Shown: piece after piece, positions 14,738-28,388 of the stretch
Numbering within the stretch: the first letter of the stretch is position 1
Layout: the number at the start of each line of letters is the position of its first letter
NCBI GenBank assembly: GCA_004154925.1
Contig: QJNS01000002.1
Span: 682,001-746,000, forward strand
DNA from: Monosporascus cannonballus
Lineage: Eukaryota > Ascomycota > Sordariomycetes > Xylariales
Reading direction: 5' to 3'
DNA length: 64,000 bases
Program-made: the position numbers and the translations under genes
Notes under the pieces: model-generated
Told to the model about the DNA's origin: nothing
Databases searched by the model: none
What the model saw: only the letters and a program-made list of their open reading frames with translations

Positions 14738-16706
14738 TCGATTTATATTATAACTTTTTACCCTCTTTTTAATATACAAATGCCTGTAATATAAAGACTA
14801 ATGTATTTTAATAAGTTTTATAGCTTTAACATGTTTTTAATATATACGTATATATATTATTTATTAGTTAAATAAATTCTTAAATGATGAAAGAGAATTG
14901 ATGAACTCGTTACCAACGTATATACTATTATCGTAATGTATTTTCATCGCCAAGGTTTGCTAAAAATAATTAATAATATAATTTATAATAATTAAACTTA
15001 AGAGTTTTTTTCAAAACTTAATCCTACTTATAACTCGTTTTGAAATACGCATTCTTATATTTTAATTTTATTATAAAAAGTTTATTATCTTAATATAATA
15101 TAAATTATTTTTTTATTTTAAAAGTGTAATAAAAACTGTAAAAACAGTTTAAATTTTCACTAACATTTAAGAATACATGTAACTAATACATATGTATACT
15201 ATATATAAACCATGAATAGCATCCGTTTTTATTTTATAAATTATTCAATTTTTTAATTTGCTATATATTGTTATTATATATTTTAAAATCTTAATATACA
15301 CTATATAATATCACTATTATTATTATAATTTATTATACATATTGTTGTTTCTTCACTTTAATATTTAAAACTCTATATTTCATCTTAACTTGTTTTATAA
15401 AAACATTTAATTAATTGCTTAAAACATTAATTTCATTATATTTAAACATTCTTCTAAGCAATAATAACGTCGAAATCGGTTAAATCGTTTAAGTAATACA
15501 AGTATTATTTTATTAATTGTTATATTTATAATATAAAATAATAAAGTTTTTATAATCTTTATAAACCTTTATATAATAAGATCTATTTTTAAAAAATATC
15601 CATAATTTCAGACAACTATAATTCCAGCTTTAACTTTCTTATCTAGAATAAAGTAATTCAATTTGGCTTTTTTTAAATTTAAACAGCAAAAATATTTTAA
15701 AATATAATTTGCTTTAACTCTTTTATTATTCGTTTAATATATTTAATATAAAATGCAAATTACTAATTTTTATTTCAAAGTAATATATTAAATGGTTCAT
15801 AATTAATATAAATTTATTATTAATTTCATTTTTAATTTCTTATTATCTTTTATAATTTACAGTATTTATTTAAACTCTTTTAATTACATTAATTTGAAGT
15901 AGAATTACTTTATTAAATATTTGTTTTAATATATTTCAACATAGTAATATAATTTAAATATTTTATATGCTAAATGAGTATGAAACACTCTTAAGTATAA
16001 TTTATAATATGACGTTTTATAAAACTTAAAAGTAGTTTTAATATATTATATATATTTCTCGTTAGTAACATATACTAAATATTTGAAAATAATTGATAAA
16101 AAAGTATTAAAGTAGTTTGGTAATATATAAGTTATTTTGGTTTGAAAACATATTAATATATTGTAGCATTCTATTGAATTAGCTAAAGATTTAATAATTT
16201 ATATTTCGTTATACAAGCTATTTTTTATTTGTTGGCGTTTATAATGTTAATTCAACAATAATAAATTTTGATATTCAATATCGTAATTTCCTTTATTGTT
16301 TAAATTCGTATTTGTAATATAATATATAAAGATAATACTCTGTAATATTTAACGATAATTAAATTTAAATTACATACTGTTATATTTGTTTAATACTGGA
16401 AATTCAATTAATCTTTTGAACGATATTGTAGTTATTTTTTAACTCCGTGTAATTTGTTTTTTATTAAAATTAGAAATAGATATCATTTCGAAAATATACG
16501 AGTTTTAAACATTATTTTATTTTGTAATATTGAATTAAATAAGTTTTTAAAAACTATTAATATTTATAAAATTATAATAACATGTTAATTCAGTTTTCTA
16601 AGTTTTTTATATTATTATTATATGTTATTATATAATTATTTAAATTCTAGTTTATTATTATTAACGATATATTATATCTTTTTAATAACTATATTTATTT
16701 TATATT
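14738..16706. other. AT-rich DNA without gene
   Basis: About 2 kb of AT-rich sequence with no open frame above 60 codons and no recognised transposon motif. Nothing further can be supported. Confidence 0.65.
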
Positions 16707-16854
16707 TATCACAGCGCTATACGTCTTTTATTCTCTGGGAAATATTCTGTTGTTGCACTAAGGAAAAAGAAAGAATTTATTTAGTAAGCGCGTAGCGCTT
16801 ACGTATATATAGCGAAACGGCGACTTTAATGGCCGGTTTTCTCGTGCCGTTACA
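16707..16854. repeat. solo copy of the 150-base Gypsy LTR
   Basis: Aligns along its length with the LTRs at 7142 and 14581. Shared words include GGAAATATTCTGTT, the GCGCGTAGCGC hairpin, TATATATAGCGAAACGGCG and the GTGCCGT end. The first bases read TATCACAGCG where the full LTR has TGTTACGGCG, mostly RIP-type changes. No matching target duplication is seen, and no internal retrotransposon sequence lies on either side. Confidence 0.7.
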
Positions 16855-17000
16855 CATTATCTTTTTTCGAGATTAGAAAATGAAAAGATATTATAATATA
16901 GTAGTAACGTAACAATAGTAAATTTAAAACATGATAATGTAATAGATATAAAATAGGAATAACGATTGTTATAAAATTTATTTTAAAAAATAAAACAAAT

Positions 17001-17146
17001 TATTAGGACGTTATAAGTTTTTTAAATTTTGGGAAGATATTTATTATCGTATAAGGAAAAAAAGTAATTATTTCGAAAATATGTAACGTTTGCACACATA
17101 TAGCGAAACAGCGGATTAGGTACGCCGCGGTACTAGTACCGTAAGA
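17001..17146. repeat. second solo copy of the 150-base Gypsy LTR, more degraded
   Basis: Alignable to the same family: TATTAGGACGTTATAAG at the start, GGGAAGATATT, CATATAGCGAAACAGCGG, and CCGTAAGA at the end. It lies 146 bases after the previous copy in the same orientation, just at the edge of the gene island. The flanks CAAAT and AAAAT agree at four of five bases. Confidence 0.55.
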
Positions 17147-18314
17147 AAAATAATAATTGTGAAAATTTGGATTTATAACGTTATTAAGCCATAAAGCCGA
17201 AAAAAGAGCGCAAAATTAAAATAAAAGAAAATTAATATTTTAATTAAGCGTAATTAATATCAGCCTGCTAAACAAATTGAGAATTTTCAGCCCCAAAAAA
17301 AGCTAATTTTAAAAAAAGCCGAACGGTTCGCTGATTCTGATTCTGTTTCTCCATAAGTCGGTGGTGCTGAAAGTTCTCGAGCTACCCCTTGAAGTTGGAA
17401 CAGAAATAATAAACTACTATCAACGGTTCACTTACTACGTTTTTGGCGTGGTCCCCGTGGCAATTTTCTTTGTATATGCTTCGGAACCGTGCCACGGCAG
17501 GCTATATAAGGAGTTTATTTTCGAGACTTATATTACGTGATTAATGAATTGAAAGTCGTACCTCCCGTCAGCATATGAAAGGGGGCCCCTCGTCGAGGTA
17601 TGCGAAATTGGTTGAATACGTATTCCGCCCCAGAACCAACGGCCTTATATTAAGCTCGTATTATATTAGAAACATATGGGTCGGTACACTGCTCCATTCC
17701 TATTACCTCGTAGATTCAACGCCACACGCTGTATTAAGCGATTACTAGATTATTAGGCGGCCAAGCAGACGGGGATAATTCTAGGAAACTGGTCGCTGGT
17801 GTTCGAGGCATTCTCCAGGTACTTCTAGATCGTCACCCCCATTTAAATTTGCCCCCTTTTTAAACGAATAATTAATGGGTTTTGCCGAGATATGTATGGT
17901 GGCCGGAAGAATTTGTTACCAGGTGTCCCCAGGGGAACAGCGTAACTGCTGTGTAGGAGCAGAGTAGTTTTCAACCCAACTGTATGTATCTACCATGTCC
18001 GCAGCCAAGCCGTTCTCAACCCCACTTAAATGCAGCCACAACCGCAACTAATTGATCCCGTTTCTTCACATGTTTGTTTGTATGAATTCTATAGGTCTTC
18101 ATGGCTTGAAATGTCGGTCAACGCCAAACTAGTTCCCCACAATGGACCCTTCAAAGATTCGTCGAACATGGGCCAGATCGGCGGCTGGTACACACTGTCG
18201 TTCCTCTAGATCGTTTCGTCTCCCGCTCTGTGCCACATCCACCGTCACCTCCCCTCTCTAAACACCCTGCTTCACTATCACTGCCTACTATCGCCATCAG
18301 TGGCCGCTGCCGAA
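17147..18314. other. island border and upstream region of the vWA-like gene
   Basis: Composition changes from AT-rich to balanced between about 17150 and 17400. A TATA-like TATATAAG lies at 17503-17510, about 800 bases before the start codon. A pyrimidine-rich tract typical of fungal promoters (CTCCCGCTCTG and following, about 18215-18290) comes just before it. No coding frame is supported here. Confidence 0.5.
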
Positions 18315-19172
18315 ATGGCGACGTATTCCAACGACGACGACACGGCGGGCATCCCGCAGGCGCCTGAAAGACGACACACCGATTTGCTGGCGTTTCTGGA
18401 ATACTTTGAAACCCTGTTCCTAATTGACGATTCCGAGCACATGAAGAGACAATGGAGTGACGTATCCGCCCTCATCCAGGCGGTCGCTCCGATCACCCTT
18501 CAATACGACGAAAATGGTCAACAAGCCAATCGCCATGATATGGTATTCTGTCCATCTTGCTAAGAGATATACATAGGTATTGACATCTACTTCGTCAACC
18601 ACCGACCCCTATTCTACTTCCCCGGCATGTCGGTTCGCAAGTCTGGGTACAACCACATCGGCCAGGTGGACAGCGATACGGGGAAGCGGGACAGCGTGCA
18701 GGCCATCTTCCGGGACGTCAAGCCGGGCGGGAAGTGCAAGCTCGGGGCGCGGCTGGGCAAGATCCTGTCGTGGTACATCGAGCAGCTGAAGGCGGACCCC
18801 CAGCGGGCCCCGCTCAACGTCATCGTCATCACCGCGGGCATCTCGGCCGACGACTATACGGCCCCCTTGCTCGAGGCCGCCAAGGAGCTCGACACAATGC
18901 GCGCCCCCGAGCACCAGCTCGGCGTCATGCTGTTCCAGCTCGGCGACGACGAGGAGGCTCGAAAGAAATTCGAGCACGCCGACGACCACATGTGGAAGGC
19001 CGCCGGCACGCGCGACATCGTCGACACGGTGACCTGGCGCGGCTGGCCCGCCAGCTTCTCGTCCGACGACATGGTGAAGGCCGTCTTGGGGGCTGTGTCC
19101 AAGAAGTTGGACGGGGCCAAGTCGGCGCTGGAGGGGACGGCGCCACCGCAGCGTCGGGAAACGACTGTGTGA
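18315..19172 (+). CDS. von Willebrand factor A-like domain protein
   Basis: Two exons, 18315-18516 and 18577-19172, give 265 residues. The 60-base intron starts GTCAAC, has GCTAAG near its end and finishes ACATAG. Splicing joins a conserved strand exactly (YDENG then IDIYFVNH). The start is the first ATG in frame. The domain spans nearly the whole protein: strand 1 with the metal site (TLFLIDDS, about residues 33-40), the IDIYFVNH strand (69-76), then NVIVITAGIS and HQLGVMLFQLGDDEEA further on. Fungal members usually have D-x-S-x-S at the metal site. Here it reads D38-x-S40-x-H42, so metal binding may be altered. There is no signal peptide or membrane segment, so the protein is probably intracellular and binds a partner protein. 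Its ligand is unknown. The gene stands alone in a 3 kb island between RIP-mutated blocks but is itself intact. Confidence 0.85.
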
Positions 19173-20110
19173 TGTAATCTCCTCTGACAGCCGCTTTCCA
19201 TAGCTTTTTTGTTTATTAAGTTTAACTCCCAATTTGCGAACGTGAGTTTAGGCCTATTCTGCGATTATGGACGTGCTCCCGTGTCATTGATTTAACATGG
19301 ACACACGAGCCTAGGCAGTCGTTAGGGAAATAAGGTTGAGGCAGTCCGAACCCAAGCCTGAAAACTGTGTTCGGATATTTTCTACTACGCTTCAAGATTC
19401 TGTCAGTGATACCCAAGAGACTTAAATCGATCAAGGTACACCCGTCTTATGATCTTGCTACGAGGGATAGTGTATCCTGTGACTCGTTACCATCCATAAC
19501 TGCGCTTTTACAATCGTACCTGACATCTCAAAATTTTATTATAGCGTTGCTACTAGATTCCATGTTCAACTCCAATTTTCCACAAGCGTAGGTGAGTTGG
19601 CCAGCTCCCTGACTAGATAACCCTCGGGTACTCCCAACAATCCATACCATGATATTTCATCGCCTACAGTCCAGACACCACAGCCACCTACCTTCCTCCA
19701 TACCCTGCTGCGAGATGCTTCTGCCAGTCTGCTAGTCTTTCAAATTATCAGCTGCAGTACTCGCAAAATCCAACCAGAGCGATTCGGCAAGCCAAGATCC
19801 ATTACACGTCCAAGGGCGGATTCTCCAAGGAGAAATTCCGTTGAAGTCGCCTCGTATGATGATACATTATCCAGCTATAAGGCGACCCCCCTGCTAACGT
19901 ATAAGCATTCCGCACTAATCCATTTACTAGTTTCCTCCCCTCTAAAAACCTTGTTGAACTGCTTTAAAAAAGTCAAAAATTTATCTTGTTTATCAAGCTC
20001 TTTCTTGTCGAATAATATTATCAGCTGACTAGGTATGCTTTGACATACCAAATACGGAAAGGCTGCTCTGTAATCGGAATATATATACTCCGTTATTAAG
20101 CTATACAAAA
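19173..20110. other. downstream flank of the vWA-like gene
   Basis: GC-balanced non-coding DNA that turns AT-rich at about 20110. Short open frames here have no recognisable motif. The 3' end of the vWA-like transcript must lie in the first few hundred bases. Confidence 0.5.
19875..20108 (-). pseudogene. possible coding fragment of unknown origin at the island edge
   Basis: A 77-codon open frame on the minus strand, preceded in frame by TAG and without an ATG at its beginning. It has protein-like composition: a hydrophobic start (YRAAFPYLVCQSIPSQLIIL), then a charged segment (FDKKELDKQDKFLTFLKQFN). It sits exactly at the change to AT-rich DNA, so it may be the surviving end of a gene or transposon frame eaten from the right by RIP. 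I do not recognise the family and chance is not excluded. Confidence 0.2.
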
Positions 20111-21139
20111 GCTATCCGCGTTACGAAAGCGTACGTAATTAACCGAATAAAATCAAAAAATAAATATCTTCTATATTTTGCAATTTAAAGATTCATTTTA
20201 TAATGATTAATCCATTAATTAATATTAAAACGATATAAGTTACGCCTTAATAATAATAATATATATTAAGAAATACTGGTAATAAAAGTTATATCGATTT
20301 TAATTAATTATTTATATAGCTTATTTAATTAACCGAATTCGGTATAATACTATACGTAAAAAAGAATTTCATTTTTAAAGGCTGAATAATATTCCGTTTA
20401 TTGAAAATATTTGATTAAACAAAAATATTAATCAAACGAACTAGGCTATATATATTTTCACAATAGCAATAAAAAAGGAAATAAATGTATTATCAAGATT
20501 TTTTAACATATCTATAAAAAGGTCGTAAATATAAAAGCTTTTATAACAACTGCAAAGGTTCTACGAAATAAATTTTAAAATAAAGACTTTTAACGATTAA
20601 AATAATAAGATTTTTAAAAAGAGCTTTAGAAAAGATTACATTAAATTAGCCAAATCAGGTAACATATATAATGCTAGGTTTTTAATTAATAGTTGACGAA
20701 AATATAACGAACGATTAAAATAAGTTTGGAATAAAGAAAAACTAAAAACATAAATCGAGAAATAATAAAAAGCTGTAATTTTAATATAATAATATAATAC
20801 TTTTAAAACGAATACGATAATAGTATAAATTGATGATTGATATATAATATAGACTGTTATAAGTAAAACATAAACAATTCTTTTAAAAATAATAAAAAAC
20901 GAAATCGAAAATAATTAAAGCAACAACTAAAAAAGATAGTTAATTTATCATATAATTAAAATATTGTATATTTAAAATATGAGTTTTAAATTCTTATAAA
21001 TGTTTTATATATTTTATTAATTCAGTTAATTTCAATTTAAAAAAAATTAAAACGTTGAAATATTTTTAAAAAAAGAAAATAAAAGATTAAATATAAGATT
21101 AACACGAAATAGCTATAAAAGTTTTTATTTTAATAAAAG
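20111..21139. other. AT-rich DNA without gene
   Basis: AT-rich, with no open frame and no recognised motif, between the gene island and the solo LTR at 21140. Confidence 0.6.
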
Positions 21140-21325
21140 TGTTAGAGCAAATCCCAATCTATTAATAACTCTCTAAGAAAAATAATCTTTGAAAGGTTGA
21201 GTCTATCTATTCATATATGGTCCTAGTCTCCTGCTTGGAGACGTTATAGGACGTTATGAGACGTCGTGTCTTAATAGAAAAAAGAGCGAGAAAGAGCTGT
21301 CTCCCAAGACAAAGAGAGCATAACA
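21140..21325. mobile_element. solo LTR, not RIP-mutated
   Basis: A 186-base GC-balanced segment in AT-rich DNA. It starts TGTTAGAGCA and ends GCATAACA. The flanking five bases are AAAAG and AAGGG, which differ only by G to A changes, so the left copy of the target duplication could have been altered by RIP. It contains repeated GACGT words (GAGACGTTATAGGACGTTA). The TGTTAGAGC start resembles fungal Copia LTRs, but no Copia body is present in the window to confirm this. Confidence 0.6.
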
Positions 21326-21739
21326 AAGGGTTTTAATAAGTAAAAATAAACCAGATTAAATACGTAAGATATTAGGTTTAAATGTCCTTAAGTATTTTTT
21401 ATATTTTATTATAGTATTATTACTTTATTGAAAAAGGTTTTCAAGATTTTCGTATTAGTACCACAATATTTAAAAAATTTATTAACGAATTTAACAATTA
21501 ATTACTAAAAACTTATTAACCATTTATTTAAAAGTAAAGAAATTTTAATTACTCGAAAACCCAAATCATTTTACAAAGAGAATAAAAATAATATTAACCT
21601 ATTTTCTTATTATTTCTATGCGCTGTATAATAAGTGTTTCCGTATATTTTTTAAGAATTCTTTTAAACTTTAAAATTAACAACAACAAATTTTAACTTAA
21701 TAATTACTTTTATTAATTGAAAATTATTTGTATTATTGT

Positions 21740-22072
21740 TATAACTCAACAACCTTAGCATATTCAGAAACACTTAAAACAAATAGAACACTAAGAAAAA
21801 GGTTACGTAACAAAATTATTAGGATTTTGCGAAAGCCTAATAATCTAGCGAAAAATAAATAGCCGTAATTAAGTATAACAACGTTTGTTAATTTTATAAT
21901 TTAAGCGACAATAATTTATAATATTTATTAACATTAAGCGTTTGCAATATATTTTTGGTATTAAAAAACGTAATGCGTTCCTATATTTATGACTTATATT
22001 CACATGATATTTTTATTAATATAAACTCGTCAATTTAGGTTTAATAATTAGTTAAACTATTTAATCGCTATA
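21740..22072 (+). repeat. 5' LTR of the chromovirus 21740-28388
   Basis: Starts TATAACTCAAC (TGTAACT before RIP) and ends TAATCGCTATA (TAGCCGTCACA before RIP). TTACGTAA lies at 21803-21810 in the U3 part. The segment from about 21870 on aligns with the shared R-U5 half of the other LTRs. Confidence 0.8.
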
Positions 22073-25000
22073 CGTTATAAGTTCTTATATAATAATACCG
22101 TTAAATTCTAAGTAATACCGCTGATATTACGTGGACTAGCAAATAACCCGGATAGTTTACTTACCAGATCTTTAAAAACCCGGATATTAAAATCAAATCC
22201 GAAAAAAAGAAATAATCTTTATTTTTTTGCGAAAAGGTTTTTCAACGTCTGGATGTTATAAACGAACGTACTCTTCAGCTTAAAAAGGATAATAACGGCC
22301 TTACGACGTTCTTTTAGGCCCTCTATAAAAACTTAAAAAAAGGAAAAGTCTCTAAGATTGGGAAACCTTTTCGAACGAACTAGGTTATTTAGCTAAATTT
22401 TACCAAGGAACTAGGAAAAGTTTTTAACCCTCTTAAACCAGAATTTCTCGACAGAATTTCGACCAAGTTATAATTATTTTTAACTTAATGCCGAATATAC
22501 TTTGGGTGTTTTTCTATTCGACTAATTACGCCTATTATACGAGTCGAATTCGTAATCAGACGATTTATCGAAAATACGGTTATTTAATTCGAATTTGTTA
22601 TAAGAGAATATGTTACTGTATTAATAAAAAACAACAACTGGAAATAATACGAATTGATATTAATTATGAATAATTTGAATTAATATTAAGGAAAATTTTC
22701 AAAATAATTATCGAAAAAACAAAAGCCGAAATATAGATCTAATAATTACGATAAAGGGAATTAATATCCAGTTACGGTGGTACGTTTATTTAATTGGCGT
22801 TTAAGCTAAATTAACGATAAAAAGTATTAATAGCTAAGTTTTTCGACGACCTGAGAAAAATTACTAAAAAAGCTTTTTAAGCTAGATTAGCCTAATTATC
22901 TGTCGGATTATATCGTTATGGCAGTTAAGATTAACGATTAATAATATGCCTGATATACCAAAGATACCAAAGAAAAAAATAATAACAAATTTCGATATAC
23001 GGCCAATATCAGTGCTTTTTGACGTAATAATATTTTTTTACGATACAGAACAAGGACTTATAAAACTGGGAATTACTTACAGAAAATATTAAAGCCAGAT
23101 CAAACGCTTTAATTATAATAAGATAAGGTATAAGGCAATATAGTGCAAGACATCTAAAAGATCCTATCAGGATAATTAGAAACCTATATCCGAAGGACAA
23201 TCTAGAGAAAACCAAAAGAACGGAAGTAAATCCATTAATATGATTCGGCCTAAATACGTACTAGGCCTCCCATAGCGAAAAATCCAATATGGGATACGAA
23301 AAGCCAAAAAGCTGGTTCGATAGACATTACAATTATAACAAGAAGAATTACGAAAATGGTTACGGGAATACTAGGATTGAACAGAGGAGATTTGTCTTAG
23401 AATTCTTAACTTATATAGTAAAAGGCATACCATATATTGCCGACGACGAGAATGCTCTAATTACAAGGAATCAATATAATATATTTAGGAAAAACTACCC
23501 GTATATATTATAAAGGATTTAACCTTTCGAACCGAACGGAAAACAACCAAAATGATAAATAATAATATCAATATTTTCGATCCATAACCCCAGAAGATAT
23601 TTACCAATTAGTCGAAACAGAAAGTTAAATCGAAAGAAATAATACCTGTACGAAAACATTTTTTGTTATTACGAATAGTATAATTATCAAACGAAAAAAG
23701 AGTTAATCAAGCATACTGCAAAAAGATATTGTCAAAAGATTATTACAGATTTTTGTTTTTAATTAGCATTTATTATAAACCTTAACGAAAAAAGTTATTA
23801 AGGAAAAAATACGTTAGTTTATGAGCGAACTTTGAAACGATAGTGGCGATAAGGTATAATAGGATATTGTTAAAACCACAAAAGAACAATTTACCTAATA
23901 AAAAAAGAACTTACCACAGAATTAAAAATAATCAATACAATTTAAAGAAATCGTACGCCGATATTAACGATAAATATAACAGCTTAACGCGTTATATATA
24001 GAAATATAGATAAAGTTCGATAAATTTGAAAAAATGTTAAAATACGAAAATCACTTATAAAAAAGCGACAAAATAACGAAACCTAAAGAGGTTAACAAAA
24101 TTTCCTAAAAAGAGCTTTAAATATAACGATAAGAACCAGTAATCATCTTATTACCTTGAATATAGGAATTAAAACGTATTAATATACTCCAATAATAAAT
24201 TGCAAAGCTTTAAGCGGAAATTACATTATATCGGATATAGTTCATAAATTTAAACTGTTATAGATATATAAATTAAAACCCTATATAACGATAAATATCG
24301 AAAGCTAGAAATTCGTTCACGATAACGAAAAGATTATACGTAAAATTAGTTATTTCGAAATTTTTATTTAAGGAAAATATTAAATAATTAATTTCGATAT
24401 CGTTCCATTTAGAAATTACGATATAATCTTAGGATTAATATGGAGACGCCAGTACGGAGTTTTAATTAACGAAAAAATTGGCCAAGTAAAATTTATTTTA
24501 TTTCTTATTAACAAATAAAAAAAAATTAAGATCTTAATATTGGATCCATGATAACGACGAATATAAGCATAAAGATATAACAGAAACCTTTTTACCTACA
24601 GGGACAAGATATAAGAAAAAAACGAGTATTAAAGAAAAATACGACGTATTATTATTATTATTATTAAAGCAAAATTAAAGTAATTAAATAATGAGTTAAA
24701 ATAATAGCAACTTAAAAAGTTAAAAAATTTAATTAATATGCTATTATAATACCATAAATGCATATAGCTTTTCAGAAAAAAACTCGATACGAAATTACCA
24801 GGATATAGCGAATAAGATTATGAAATAATTGTAAAAGAAAGATTCTTAACAAAGTTTCACCTTATTTATAATCTTAGCAAAAATAAATTACGTATTTTCA
24901 AAGAATACTTAAAAAATCGGTTATAAAAAGGATAAATTTGATTTTCGAAATCATTAATAAGATACCTTATGTTCTTTGTATCTAAGAAAAATAGAAAATT

Positions 25001-27479
25001 ACAATTTATAACTAATTATCGATAATTAAACGATATTATTATTAAAGATTTAACGTTATTACCTTTAATTACTGAAATAAAAAACCGATTTTATGAAATT
25101 AAATAATTTATAATATTCGATCTTAAAAATAAATATAACCTTATTAGGATTAAAAAAGGATATAAATAAAAAATTACCTTTAAAAGAAATATGCATCATT
25201 TAAATATTTAGTTATAATACTGAGATCAATAAATGTACTAATAACATTTGAACGGATAATAAATTATATATTACGAAAATACCTTAATATTTTCGTTATT
25301 TGTTATTTCGACAATACTTTTATTTTCTTAAAAACAGAAAAAGTATACGCAAAATACGTATATAAAATCCTTCAAGTTTTATAAAATATAAAACTATTTA
25401 TTAACGCAAAAACAAAATTAATTCCATAAAAAAAGGTAATACCTGGGATATATTATTACCCTAGGATATATTAAGATAAACTTAAAGAAAAATGCGGCAG
25501 TTACAGTATAATAAACGTTAAAGATAATTAAGGAAATATAGGTATTCCTTAAATTCGCTAATTATTACAGAAATTTATTCGAAATTTGCGCAAAATAGCT
25601 ATACCTTTAATTAACCTTACGAAAAAAAAAAAGAATTTAAATACACGCCTAAAATAAAAATAACGTTTTAAAAGATTAAAAATGCGATTACCAGCAAGCT
25701 AATATTAGTTATATACGATCTAATACGCCTCGTTAAGTTAACAACCGATATTTCGAATTATGCTTTAAACGCAATAATCGGATAACGAAATAATTGACAC
25801 AAATTATACCTTATTATATTTTTTTGGCTATGAGTTTAAAACAACCAAGCTTTATGAAGGTATTCCAGATAAGGAATTTATAGCCATTATTGTAGTTTTT
25901 AAAGACTTCAAGTATTTTCTAAAGGAAAATTTTAACCAGGTTAAAGTTTATACGGATTATCAAAGTTTTACCTGTTTTATTACGACTAGGAAACTTATAA
26001 AACTATAATTTCGTTACGCAAAGAAATTGGCGAATTTCGACTTCGTCATTATCTATAAAAAAGGCTTAAAGAACGGCAGAGCAAATATCTTAAACAGGCG
26101 ACCAAACCTTAAAAAGAAATTAGTTAAGGTTAGCTATACAATTTTTGATACCATTATAAAAGGACATTTACGCCTGCAATAAATTGCAACAATTCTAATA
26201 ATGGCTGTTGATATGGATTAAAAAATCAGCAATACAACGACGCTTTTTCAAAAGACTAAAAACGGACAAAATATAGGTTCTAGAGGAACACAAAAAAAAA
26301 TCTAGTACGAGAAATACATGAACATCAGTTATATAGATATCTAAGGATTCATAAGACCTTAAAAAAGTTACAGCGAACTTATTAATTTCTTAAAATAAAA
26401 TCAACCGTATAAATAGTCAGACATTAATATAACGTTTGCACTAAAACAAAGGTTTAACAACATAAACTATACGAGAAGATATAGCTATTATTAATCGCAG
26501 AATAACTATGATATTTTGTTATATTTAACTTTATTACGAAATCTTATACGTTAGAAAATCACGATATAAAAGCATATTATGAAGATATAATTATCAAATA
26601 CGCAATATGCATGTTTTTTCGAAATATTCTTAAGATATACGGATTAATAAAAGAAATTATTTTAAATAAAGGATTAAGATTTACATCTGAGTTTTAACAA
26701 AGCTTTATAATATATATTGGCTTAAATTATAAATTATTTAAGGCTGTTAAAATCGAGATAAATAAATAAACAAAGCGAACGAATTCAATGTTGAAAACTT
26801 ATTTATAATATTATATTAATTACGAATAAAAGAACTGGGTTAAAAAGTTATTTATTACCTAATTAACTTAAAATACAAGTTATTACGAAAGTATTAAAAT
26901 AATACTTGCAAACATTAATTTTGGTTTTATTCTAAAAGTTTTCAAAAAAGTACGTCACGACGGCCTAATTAAAAATCAATATTATAAGCAAAAATATTTA
27001 AAAGGTTTAATTTTCGAAAAAAGAAAAATATTTTTTTAATTACAAAAAATGGTTTAATAAAACGACCTAATAAAAATTTCGATTTTAAATATTTCGGTCC
27101 ATATAAAATCGCCAAAAAATCTCCGAAAACAATTATGAACTAAAACGTTTACGTAAGATCAAATTCTATCCAGTTTTTCATATTTCTTTATCAGAATTAA
27201 CGGAAAATACTATCGTAATACGTAAAAGATAAAACGATATAAAGGTAGAAAACGAATAATTATATAAGATAGAAAAAGTATTCGATATAAAAAGAGAAAA
27301 CGGACATATTTATTTTCTAATTAAATAAAAAAAGCACTTAAATTTCGAAAATACCTGAAAACCAGCCAAAAATCTTATAAAGATCCAACATTAATACAGA
27401 ACTTTTATTAGCGATACTGAGATTAACGGGGTTAAAAACTCCTTTGTCAATAAATAACCAATCAGTAAATTGAAGTTTG

Positions 27480-27900
27480 GACCAGTTAAAAAAAAGTACG
27501 GTTTTTGTCGACGTAATCTTGGTAACCTCTAGTTCGGCTCATTTTGCTTAACGCTCCAACTTTCCAGCCCCTCTATGTTATCGATACCACGCGACACGGC
27601 CTTTATTATCTTATTATACCATATTTTTTTATTTAAGCAAACGGCCTAAACAGGTATTAATTTGATCGGATTTTTTTAGCAGCTTTTAATTTCAACTTAA
27701 GTTTTCGATATCAAACAATAACATGTTACAATTGCTCTGGATTAAAACCTCGTATATCACAATTAGACTGGTTTTTTAATATTAGACAAATAATTAGATA
27801 AGTTATTTTCCGATAATTTGCATTTTAATTTTTTTCGTTTACAATTAGAATGAGGCCCCCTTTCGGTAAGGTTGGCAAAAAAACCGCGATAATTAAAAAA
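27480..27900 (-). pseudogene. antisense accessory frame of the chromovirus, degraded
   Basis: On the strand opposite to pol, between chromodomain and 3' LTR, an interrupted frame reads a cysteine- and lysine-containing start (CKRKKLKCKLSENNLSN) followed after some stops by AVCLNKKIWYNKIIKAV and IDNIEGLE. The last two segments match the antisense frame at 55669-56200 in position and sequence (RLFRYRGIKMLRQGI, EAIKEFERL) and the one at 35789-36200 (MWYSKIIQV). Stops are all TAA or TAG. The function is unknown. The cysteine cluster and following helical part suggest a small nucleic-acid-binding or coiled-coil protein. Confidence 0.45.
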
Positions 27901-28023
27901 TTACGGTAAGCAATTTTCGGTTTGGAAAAAAGTTTAACGTATTTTTTAATAGGATGTGTTATAATAAGCTAAATACTTGTAAAATAATTTTCGAAACGAA
28001 CATTTTGAAAAGAAAGGTCGTAT

Positions 28024-28388
28024 TGTAATTTAACGACTTTAATATATCCAGAAATACTTAAAATAAATAAAGTACTAAAAAATGCTTACGAAATATGATT
28101 ATTCAGATTTTGCGAAATTTATAAACGTTAGAATTATTGGGATCTTGTAAAAGTATAATAATTTAGAAAAAGTAAGTAACCGTAATTAACTATAAAAACA
28201 TTTGTTAATTTTATAATATAAATAATAACAATTTGCAATTTTTATTCAAATTAATTGTTTGCAATACAATTCGGTATTAAGAGATGTAATACGTTACTGT
28301 ATTTATTGTTTAGATTCCTACAATACTTCTGCTAATATAAACCCGGCGACTTAGGTTTCTTAGTTGATTAAACTATCTAGCCGTCACA
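28024..28388 (+). repeat. 3' LTR of the chromovirus 21740-28388
   Basis: Starts TGTAATTTAACGAC and ends TAGCCGTCACA. It is 32 bases longer than the 5' LTR because of an insertion-like difference in U3 near 28110-28160, where an ATTATTGGGATCTTG-type segment is repeated. Other differences are mostly transitions. Confidence 0.8.

Larger units (their letters stand above)
21740..28388 (+). mobile_element. full-length but inactivated chromodomain Gypsy element (chromovirus)
   Basis: Two related LTRs flank 5.95 kb in which the whole pol can be read through TAA/TAG interruptions. The gag-like region is about 22480-23650. Reverse transcriptase begins near 24900 and includes DLKNKYNLIRIKKGYK near 25115. 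The segment FAKFANYYRNLFEICAK-like is near 25550. RNase H (EFIAIIVVFKDFKYFL) is near 25870. Integrase has its zinc-binding start (REIHEHQLYRYLRIHKTLK) near 26310 and GLIKEIILNKGLRFTSEF near 26640. A chromodomain (KVFDIKRENGHIYFLIK) is near 27270. This order is that of fungal chromoviruses, whose chromodomain binds methylated histone H3 and directs integration to heterochromatin. CGTTATAAGTT after the 5' LTR fits the self-priming site seen in related copies. No intact frame remains. I could not show a target duplication. Confidence 0.85.
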